Origin: Oribacterium sp.
Lineage (GTDB): Bacteria; Bacillota_A; Clostridia; Lachnospirales; Lachnospiraceae
Assembly: GCA_017940955.1 (NCBI GenBank)
Contig: JAGAXP010000279.1
Coordinates: forward strand, 1 to 7,055
Length of the DNA stretch: 7,055 bases
Reading direction: 5' to 3'
The first letter of the stretch is position 1. Every line of letters begins with the position of its first letter. The notes beneath the pieces were generated by a model, which was not told the DNA's origin, made no database searches, and saw nothing but the letters and a program-made list of their open reading frames with translations. Positions 1 through 5,789 of this stretch are shown here, one piece after another. The translations under genes were made by a program, and so were the position numbers.

Positions 1-553
1 ATAAATTATCATTTATCTTATTGTTATTCTCGATTTTCCTATCTATCAGCGATAACAGCTCTCCTTTCTTCTTCTGCTCTTCAAGAGATATAACCGGGAT
101 CGGAATATCCCCGATTGCGTCAAGTGAAAGTGTATATCTCTGACCACTTCCGCTTGCATTTAACTCATAAAACTTCCTTACAAAATCCGTCTGTAAAAAT
201 GCATTCAAATATTTCCCATCCAAAACACTCCTGTCCGGTGATATCAAGGCACAGTGATATCCTAATACGAGGTTATCTATATCATCTGCGATGTAAGTTG
301 ACATTCCGATATCATCTTTGGTCTCGCTATCCTTTGTTATGCAGACATCCCCTTTGCGGAGTGCATATTTTTCAATCTCGCTCTCTTTGGCCGATGCTAC
401 CATGAAATTGGGTGTCATATTTTTAGTAATCGCCCAATTCCTGTAAACATCAACAAAATTGCAAAGTTTGACCTCTTTCTCGTTCTCAGCAGTCTTTTTA
501 TCGACATTACTTATGGAGATTGTTGCCATTTCCCTCAGTTTTCTGTATTCCAT
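1..553 (-). CDS. hsdS: Type I restriction enzyme specificity subunit HsdS, partial (C-terminal part beyond window)
   Basis: This is the DNA-recognition subunit, which selects the target for both the HsdM methylase and the HsdR nuclease. My translation from the ATG at 553 gives 184 residues with no stop before position 1. Residues 1-150 form one target recognition domain. It ends with the family signature GSGQRYTLSLDAIGDIPIPV (135-154), followed by the conserved helix start LEEQKK and LLSLIDRKIENNNKIN (157-181), which spaces the two recognition domains. Family members are usually about 380-420 residues with two such domains, so roughly half is missing to the left. The start is fixed by GGAG at 564-561, seven bases upstream, and by sitting one base after the hsdM stop. 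Together these imply translational coupling. The target sequence cannot be read from this half. The family call is firm; completeness of the gene is unknown. Confidence 0.93.
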   Translation of the reverse strand, partial: MEYRKLREMATISISNVDKKTAENEKEVKLCNFVDVYRNWAITKNMTPNFMVASAKESEIEKYALRKGDVCITKDSETKDDIGMSTYIADDIDNLVLGYHCALISPDRSVLDGKYLNAFLQTDFVRKFYELNASGSGQRYTLSLDAIGDIPIPVISLEEQKKKGELLSLIDRKIENNNKINDNL

Positions 554-554
554 A

Positions 555-2186
555 CTATTTCTCCAATCTTACCTTCCCGAGTTGTGCCATGATCTCTTTC
601 TGAAGCTCATTTCCCTCATCAAAGTACTTCTGAAGGTTTGCTGCATACTCTCCCATCTTGGCATTGAATTCTTCTTCAGTTATTTCGACATATTCAATCT
701 TCACATCAAAATACTGACCTGCGGCAAGGGAATACTTTTTCTCTATGATCTCATCATAGGTAACAGCAACGGAGAAGTCCTCTACAGCTTCCTTGTTTTG
801 GAAAGTAGAAACGATCTTATCAATTTCTTCATCTCTGAGTCTTCTCTTCTTATTCTTCCCGTCCTGGTATTCCTCGCCCATCTTTGAGGCATCTATCAGA
901 ACCACCTTTTCTGTCTCTTTTGAATTATCAAAGAAAAGAACCGATACGTTCGTGCCTGTATTTGCAAAAACATTTGACGGCATACTTACGCAGCCATATA
1001 CGATATGCTCATCAACAATATGCTTTAAGATATTATTCTCAACACCTGACTTTGCAGTAACAAACCCGGTGGGAATAACTATTGCACCCTTTCCACCGTC
1101 TTTCAGAGAGTTAATAACATGCTGGATAAAACAGGTGTATATTGCCATGCTTTCTTTTTTCTTCGCAGGCACCTTTGGAACACCAGCCCAAAACCGTACC
1201 GGCATGGCTGCAATCTTCTCTCTCGTATCCGAAAAATCCATCTTAAACGGAGGATTCGATACTACATAATCAAATCTTCTTAACTCCTGACCATCATCAC
1301 TCTTGTGGTAGGGAGAAACAAGGGTATCTCCTTGTATAGCATGGTCAAGAGATGAGACCAGACCATTCAGAATAAGATTCAATTTCAGCATCTTATTACT
1401 TCTCTGTGATATATCCTGAGAGAATATGGTGCATCTGTCCTCGCCTATCTGATGGGCAAGAGCCATGAGTAGCGTGCCGGTTCCTGCGGACGGATCATAG
1501 CATTCCATATTGTGAAGATCCGAATTATCCGCCACCAGTAGCCTTGCCATGATAGTAGCTATAGCATGAGGAGTATAATACTCTGCATACTTTCCGCCAC
1601 CGGCAGTATTGTAATCTTTTATTAGGTACTCAAATATGGATGCAAAGAAATCGTAGTGCTCCGAAAACACCTCCTCAAATGAGAAATTTACCAATTTATC
1701 TACAAGCGCTCTCGCAAATGGTGCTCTCTGGGCTTCATCCGTTACATACTGGGTAAGTTTTTCAAAGAGGGGGATTTTTGTGTTCTGTGTTGTCTGCGTT
1801 GCAAATATCCCCATATTCTTATCAGCAATATCTGTCATAGTGCTGTCAAATATTAGATCAAAGTCTCCCTTGGACTGCTGATTCCAAAGGTTGGAAATTA
1901 GGTGCTCCGGGTTCAGACAAGGAACATCCGGATTCATTCTATCCATCAAATCTTCCCTCTCATCCTCCGACATGGACGAATAAGCCTCTTCCCACTTTGG
2001 TGCATTTGCTATCTTTGGACTGATCTTCTTTAATTCATACCCGAATTTATCATTCAGATACTTAAACAGGAACACCTGGGTAATGATCTTATACTCATTT
2101 CCGTCATTACCCATTCCGTATGTCTGACAAGTAGCCTTTAATGCATCAATTAATGCTATTGTTTTATCCTTTATTGCCTGATTCAC
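555..2186 (-). CDS. hsdM: Type I restriction-modification DNA methyltransferase subunit HsdM
   Basis: This is an N6-adenine DNA methyltransferase using S-adenosylmethionine. Two copies normally join one HsdS to form the modification enzyme, and HsdR adds restriction. The 543 residues are a normal family length. Residues 1-150 match the helical HsdM N-terminal domain, including NDGNEYKIITQVFLFKYLND (27-46). The catalytic domain follows with the motif X-like KYAEYYTPHAIA (199-210), the SAM-binding motif I DPSAGTGTLL (231-240), and the catalytic motif IV NPPF (311-314). The C-terminal helical stretch (about 500-543) is the usual contact with HsdS. The start is GTG, supported by GGAGG at 2201-2197, ten bases upstream. 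It begins 20 bases after the hsdR stop and its TAG stop is one base before hsdS. No frameshift or missing motif is visible. Confidence 0.97.
   Translation of the reverse strand: MNQAIKDKTIALIDALKATCQTYGMGNDGNEYKIITQVFLFKYLNDKFGYELKKISPKIANAPKWEEAYSSMSEDEREDLMDRMNPDVPCLNPEHLISNLWNQQSKGDFDLIFDSTMTDIADKNMGIFATQTTQNTKIPLFEKLTQYVTDEAQRAPFARALVDKLVNFSFEEVFSEHYDFFASIFEYLIKDYNTAGGGKYAEYYTPHAIATIMARLLVADNSDLHNMECYDPSAGTGTLLMALAHQIGEDRCTIFSQDISQRSNKMLKLNLILNGLVSSLDHAIQGDTLVSPYHKSDDGQELRRFDYVVSNPPFKMDFSDTREKIAAMPVRFWAGVPKVPAKKKESMAIYTCFIQHVINSLKDGGKGAIVIPTGFVTAKSGVENNILKHIVDEHIVYGCVSMPSNVFANTGTNVSVLFFDNSKETEKVVLIDASKMGEEYQDGKNKKRRLRDEEIDKIVSTFQNKEAVEDFSVAVTYDEIIEKKYSLAAGQYFDVKIEYVEITEEEFNAKMGEYAANLQKYFDEGNELQKEIMAQLGKVRLEK
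561..564 (-). promoter_or_regulatory. Ribosome binding site of hsdS, inside the hsdM 3' end
   Basis: GGAG lies seven bases upstream of the hsdS ATG and within the last codons of hsdM. The joint reads TAG-T-ATG, so a terminating ribosome can restart on hsdS. This supports the chosen hsdS start and coordinated M:S synthesis. Confidence 0.75.
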
Positions 2187-2196
2187 TTTATAATAT

Positions 2197-2201
2197 CCTC
2201 C
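2197..2201 (-). promoter_or_regulatory. Ribosome binding site of hsdM (GTG start)
   Basis: GGAGG sits in the 20-base gap between hsdR and hsdM, ten bases before the GTG codon at 2186-2184. The spacing is slightly long but within the usable range. It decides for the GTG start. Confidence 0.75.
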
Positions 2202-2206
2202 ATCTA

Positions 2207-5200
2207 TTATGCTGCCGGATACACTTCCCTATACTGGTTCATATATTGAAGCATTATCCAATATGTCAGTATTCGTCTATCAGAACGGGTATGCTCAATA
2301 TGTAGCTTATCCATCCCGTTTGAAATCTCGACCATTACTGTCTTCTCAAAATAATCATCTTTTTTAAGAATGTCATTTCTGTCATATACTTTCTGATCGA
2401 CATCATTCTTTATGGATACAAGAATATCGACCACATCCTGATCATATTCAGATACTATTGGCTGCTCACCTTTAGCTGTCCTTTCTTTATTTGCTTCCAT
2501 GATGCGCTTATGGATTCTTGCGAATTTGGCGTCACCATTATATTTATTCATCAGATTCTTATTCTTCCGTTTCAGCTCTTCCAGCTTCTTCAAAAACTCA
2601 TCCAATGCTTTTGAATACTGGTTGAATTCATTTATGCTCTGGACATTGAACCCGTGCTCCTTAAAGCGTGCTCTGAACGCTTCAAGAAGGGTTATATATT
2701 CCGGATCCTCATGGTCTATATTCTCAGAAAACTCTCTTAAGGTTGTACTCAGTTTCTCGTGCAGTTCTTCACCACCTCCGATTATCTTCATTTCCTCCTC
2801 GCCGAGTTTACTGAAGTTAAAAGTGATGCCCTGCATGGCCTCATTGACAAGCATGGTCAGATTCTCGGCATTTTCAAAAGCCTCTTTCTGATTCATGTTA
2901 TCAATAGCCCTCTGAACCTCTCGGATCATGTCCGATACTTTTTCAACTTTGAGTTTCTCAAAGGTCTCTTTCAGTTCTTCATCACCAAAGGTACGAACCA
3001 TGTTATAGCAATCTCTCGCAGATATAAGAGCCTTTTTCAGTTTTAACAGTTCTTCTTTTTCCTCAACGGATGACAGCTCAAGGCTGAACTCCTCCACATT
3101 ATCTGTAGTATAGTTAAACAGCGACTGCCTTACGTCTTTCATCTGCTGCACAAGAGAATCTTTGTCCTCAATAACCTGTGCAAAAGTGCTGGGAAGATCA
3201 GAGATACCGGTTTCATCGGGATCATTAAAGCGGTTCAGTTCCTTCATGTACGCTTCGTTAGTCTCATCAAAGTTCTGCTTTATATCAGCAAAATCTATGA
3301 TGTACCCATACTTATTATCCCCATACGGTCTGTTTACCCTTGTTATCGCCTGTAGCAGATTATGATCTTTGAGTTTTCGACCAAAATAAAGCCTCTTCAA
3401 CCTTGGTGCATCAAATCCCGTGAGAAGCATGTTATACACTATAAGAACATCCACCGTCATATTTTTCTTAAAATCGGTAATGATGCCCTTTCTCGTTTCT
3501 TTATCGTCGCTATCATGCAGAATAAGCCCGGCAGACAGCACCGTTGGATGTGCTGAATTTTGATTTAGGGCATTCTGTACCTCGTCAAAATAAGCATAAA
3601 GCCGTCTTGCCTGCTCACTTGTCTCGCAGATCACCATCCCGCCGAGCGTATTGTCGCCATGAAGAATGCGGAACTTCTTCAGATCCGTAATGATATACTT
3701 GTCCAGTTCCTTTACATAGTTCTCATGCTCTATGATCTGGGACTTCGGTACATCTTTCTTCTGTACCAGTGTTTCGAGCTTTTCATATATTTCTGAAAGT
3801 TTCTCCTTATATTCCGTCTCTATCTCTTCACGGATTATCTTCAATGTATAACCGTCCTGAATAGACTTATCATAATAATAGGTATGAAGATAATTACCAA
3901 ATATTCTCCAGGATTCCCTTTCTTCCTTCAATAACGGCGTTCCGGTAAGTGCAATCTTTATAGAATTGGTATCCGCATTGAGAAGATTACCAAGGAAGCT
4001 ACCATCCGGCTTATATCCTCTATGCGCCTCATCTATGATAAAAATCCTTTGCAGGTTCGTTGCATAATCCGGAAGCTTAACTTTTGCTCTGTCATCATCA
4101 AACCTCTGGATGTTAACAACGGTTATCTCCTGATTTCCGCTGTTTCCCTCTTGAGCCTGATTAGTTCTAAACTGCTCCATCAGTTCCGCTCTGGTGTTCG
4201 CGGTCTTAACCTCAAGTCCCCTTGCCTCAAATTCCTGCGTAGCCTGTTCAAGAAGATCAAGTCTGTCTACTATGAAATAGAACTTTGCAACTTTATTCTG
4301 TTTGGAAAGGAAATCCGTAAGCACCGAGGTAAGGTAATACGAAAGCGCAGTCTTTCCACTTCCCTGAGTATGCCAAATAACACCGGATTTAATACCTTCA
4401 CCAATCTTATTTCTTATAGCGAGCGCAGCAAACATCTGCTGGTAGCGCATTATATGCTTCTGATCCGTAACCTCGATCTTCCCGTCAACTTCTTTTTCCT
4501 GCTTTACATACGCAATTCCATATTTCAACAGGAACAGGATTCTCTCCGGGCTACACATGGATGTGATGATTCTGTTCGTGGGCGTATTTATATTCTTGTT
4601 GGTCTGATATTCGGGCGTAGTATGTATCACCTGACAGTTAAAATCAGATAAGATCTTTTTCTCAACCTCTGAATTAACAGGCAGATAATGATAATTCGCT
4701 ATATATGGAGCCACAGAGGAATTACCTTGGTTTTCTTCTCTGAAGCAGTTAAAAGGCGCTCTCTTTCTTGCGGCAGTACAATAAAACGCTCCCTGTATCG
4801 GAGTAATACCGCCTACCGTGTCATATTCCATATTGTTTGAGAAGATCATCAGCTGTGTTATATTGATAAATCTCCTAAACCTCTTATTCGGGAAGCGCTG
4901 CTTATTCATACGTTCACTTTCCGCAACCATTCCGCCATGGTTATTGGGCTTCTTTACCTCGATAAATATGAGCGGAAGTCCATTTATAAACAAAGTGATA
5001 TCCGGGCGAAAATTATCCTGTCCGTTCTGACAGGTAAACTCAGCCGTGCAATGATACACATTCTTTTCAGGATGCTCGTAGTCAACCAGTTTGATCGGAG
5101 AAGTGCTTATAAGCCTTTTATAGAAGCTCTTTCCCAGGTCATCATTGTCAAGTTCCTGTCGGATGCTGCGAAGCACATCTTCCGCTTCACCCTCTCGTTC

Positions 5201-5386
5201 CGAGTTCAGCTTCCTGAATTGCTCTATAAAAATTTCCCGCAGAATATTAGTGTCAGGATCATATTTTGTTCCTGCCATGTCCTCTGTGATTTTTCCATAA
5301 TAAACATAGCCAAGCCTCGTCAGGTGAACCAAAGCCGGCATTTGCACACGAGTTGCCTCGTTAAACATACTGCGATGTTCTGACAC
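2207..5386 (-). CDS. hsdR: Type I restriction endonuclease subunit HsdR
   Basis: This is the motor and nuclease subunit. It pulls DNA through the enzyme with ATP hydrolysis and cuts when the HsdS target is unmethylated. The 1059 residues are normal for the family. The N-terminal PD-(D/E)xK nuclease shows RPD with D129 and then E143-V-K145. The superfamily 2 helicase core follows: Walker A QGSGKT (341-346), DEAH (452-455), TGTP (481-484), LLTGFDAP (654-661) and QAITRVNRP (679-687, arginines 683 and 686). The remaining ~370 residues are helical, with the conserved KYNGDAKFARIHKRI (948-962) of the HsdR C-terminal domain that docks on HsdM. The start is GTG, backed by GGAGGG six bases upstream. 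An ATG seven codons in has no comparable site. It lies 34 bases downstream of the small regulator gene and reads without interruption, so it is probably active. Confidence 0.98.
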   Translation of the reverse strand: MSEHRSMFNEATRVQMPALVHLTRLGYVYYGKITEDMAGTKYDPDTNILREIFIEQFRKLNSEREGEAEDVLRSIRQELDNDDLGKSFYKRLISTSPIKLVDYEHPEKNVYHCTAEFTCQNGQDNFRPDITLFINGLPLIFIEVKKPNNHGGMVAESERMNKQRFPNKRFRRFINITQLMIFSNNMEYDTVGGITPIQGAFYCTAARKRAPFNCFREENQGNSSVAPYIANYHYLPVNSEVEKKILSDFNCQVIHTTPEYQTNKNINTPTNRIITSMCSPERILFLLKYGIAYVKQEKEVDGKIEVTDQKHIMRYQQMFAALAIRNKIGEGIKSGVIWHTQGSGKTALSYYLTSVLTDFLSKQNKVAKFYFIVDRLDLLEQATQEFEARGLEVKTANTRAELMEQFRTNQAQEGNSGNQEITVVNIQRFDDDRAKVKLPDYATNLQRIFIIDEAHRGYKPDGSFLGNLLNADTNSIKIALTGTPLLKEERESWRIFGNYLHTYYYDKSIQDGYTLKIIREEIETEYKEKLSEIYEKLETLVQKKDVPKSQIIEHENYVKELDKYIITDLKKFRILHGDNTLGGMVICETSEQARRLYAYFDEVQNALNQNSAHPTVLSAGLILHDSDDKETRKGIITDFKKNMTVDVLIVYNMLLTGFDAPRLKRLYFGRKLKDHNLLQAITRVNRPYGDNKYGYIIDFADIKQNFDETNEAYMKELNRFNDPDETGISDLPSTFAQVIEDKDSLVQQMKDVRQSLFNYTTDNVEEFSLELSSVEEKEELLKLKKALISARDCYNMVRTFGDEELKETFEKLKVEKVSDMIREVQRAIDNMNQKEAFENAENLTMLVNEAMQGITFNFSKLGEEEMKIIGGGEELHEKLSTTLREFSENIDHEDPEYITLLEAFRARFKEHGFNVQSINEFNQYSKALDEFLKKLEELKRKNKNLMNKYNGDAKFARIHKRIMEANKERTAKGEQPIVSEYDQDVVDILVSIKNDVDQKVYDRNDILKKDDYFEKTVMVEISNGMDKLHIEHTRSDRRILTYWIMLQYMNQYREVYPAA

Positions 5387-5392
5387 GAATAT

Positions 5393-5398
5393 CCCTCC
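5393..5398 (-). promoter_or_regulatory. Ribosome binding site of hsdR (GTG start)
   Basis: GGAGGG ends six bases before the GTG at 5386-5384, an optimal arrangement. It fixes the GTG as the start rather than the ATG at codon 7. Confidence 0.85.
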
Positions 5399-5420
5399 GT
5401 TCCATATGGCATTGTAGAAT

Positions 5421-5627
5421 CTACTCTTTATCTACATACTCCATAATATCTCCGTAATCCACATTCAGGGTTTTACATATCTTGCCCAGGATGCTCATAG
5501 CCACCTCTTCATCTTTATTTAGCTTTGTCATCGTGTTGGGCGATATGTCAGCCTTTTTTCTCAAATCTGCCTTACTCATCTTCTGGTCAATCAATATTTT
5601 CCATAATTTGCTGTAGGATACTGCCAT
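5421..5627 (-). CDS. Small Cro/C1 (XRE)-type helix-turn-helix regulator of the restriction operon
   Basis: This is a 68-residue DNA-binding protein that is almost entirely one XRE-type helix-turn-helix domain, of the short HTH_26-like kind. Predicted helices are YSKLWKILIDQK (5-16), SKADLRKKA (18-26), recognition helix SPNTMTKLNK (29-38), AMSILGKICKTLN (43-55) and DYGDIMEYVD (57-66). The DIMEYV ending is typical of the family. GGAGG sits five bases before the ATG. It is the first gene after a sigma-A promoter and precedes hsdR by 34 bases with no terminator between, so it is very likely co-transcribed with hsdRMS. Such proteins next to restriction systems can act as control proteins that delay or limit expression. 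That role, and binding to the heptamers at its own promoter, are inferred. No effector domain is present. Confidence 0.92.
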   Translation of the reverse strand: MAVSYSKLWKILIDQKMSKADLRKKADISPNTMTKLNKDEEVAMSILGKICKTLNVDYGDIMEYVDKE

Positions 5628-5632
5628 TAGCG

Positions 5633-5637
5633 CCTCC
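5633..5637 (-). promoter_or_regulatory. Ribosome binding site of the XRE regulator
   Basis: GGAGG lies five bases upstream of the ATG at 5627. It is a full consensus site and confirms the start. Confidence 0.85.
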
Positions 5638-5663
5638 GTTTATCCTTAAAACCATACAATCAG

Positions 5664-5715
5664 TCACAATAAATTATATCCGAAACCACCCCATTTCGCA
5701 ATAATTATTCACAAT
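5664..5715 (-). promoter_or_regulatory. Possible operator: three ATTGYGA heptamers and an AT palindrome around the promoter
   Basis: The heptamer ATTGYGA occurs three times in the same orientation: ATTGTGA at 5715-5709, ATTGCGA at 5702-5696 (forming the -35 box) and ATTGTGA at 5670-5664 (covering the expected start point). The first two are 13 bases apart and 32 bases separate the second and third. A perfect palindrome, AATAATTATT (5709-5700), lies between the first two and overlaps the -35 box. A protein bound here would block RNA polymerase, so autorepression by the adjacent XRE protein is plausible. The DNA is AT-rich, so chance repeats are possible, and no binding is shown. Confidence 0.4.
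5673..5701 (-). promoter_or_regulatory. Sigma-A promoter of the regulator-hsdRMS operon
   Basis: On the minus strand, TTGCGA (5701-5696, four of six consensus bases) is followed by a 17-base spacer and a perfect TATAAT (5678-5673). The predicted transcript starts near 5666, giving a leader of about 38 bases before the regulator ATG. The DNA just upstream of the -35 box is very AT-rich, as in an UP element. It lies downstream of the terminator of the preceding gene, so the restriction operon has its own transcription start. No other convincing promoter was seen inside hsdRMS by eye. Confidence 0.8.
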
Positions 5716-5748
5716 TTCTTTCTACCAACTTCTTGCGATTAGCACTAT

Positions 5749-5784
5749 AAAAAAAGAGGTGCAGAGCCGAAGTCCTACACCCCT
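5749..5784 (-). terminator. Intrinsic terminator of the upstream multi-domain gene
   Basis: On the minus strand a 13-base arm (5784-5772) pairs with 5767-5755 across a TTCG loop closed by C-G, the very stable C(UUCG)G tetraloop. There are three G-U pairs and one A-C mismatch. A run of seven T (5755-5749) follows. It starts five bases after the TAA stop at 5790. It separates transcription of the element gene from the restriction operon. There is no T tract on the other side, so it should work mainly in this direction. Confidence 0.9.
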
Positions 5785-5789
5785 GTAAA

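Noticed and set aside
115..405. A 96-codon open frame on the plus strand at the left end
   Set aside because: The minus-strand frame here is clearly hsdS, with family signature residues; the plus-strand frame is its shadow.
1490..1500. HsdM motif I reads DPSAGTGTLL rather than the common DPAAGTGGFL
   Set aside because: Variation at these positions is normal among HsdM families and the Gly-x-Gly SAM contact is kept, so it is not a sign of inactivation.
4022..4651. A 209-codon open frame on the plus strand opposite hsdR
   Set aside because: It is fully antisense to the helicase core of hsdR, whose motifs are intact. It has no family resemblance and is a by-product of the hsdR codon composition. 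The other plus-strand frames over hsdR, hsdM and hsdS are rejected for the same reason.
555..5627. A larger defence system such as BREX, DISARM or a Type I variant with extra genes
   Set aside because: Only the standard R, M and S genes plus one small regulator are present. No PglX, PglZ, BrxC-like or phospholipase D genes are seen within the window.
5696..5738. Inverted pair TCGCAA (5696-5701) and TTGCGA (5733-5738) as an operator or attachment site
   Set aside because: Only six bases match, separated by 31 bases, and the match does not extend. This is too short to separate from chance.
5746..5751. TATAAA on the plus strand as a promoter for rightward transcription
   Set aside because: No -35 hexamer at suitable spacing (5723-5728 is unlike TTGACA), and it lies in the terminator T tract of the opposite strand with no plus-strand gene to serve.
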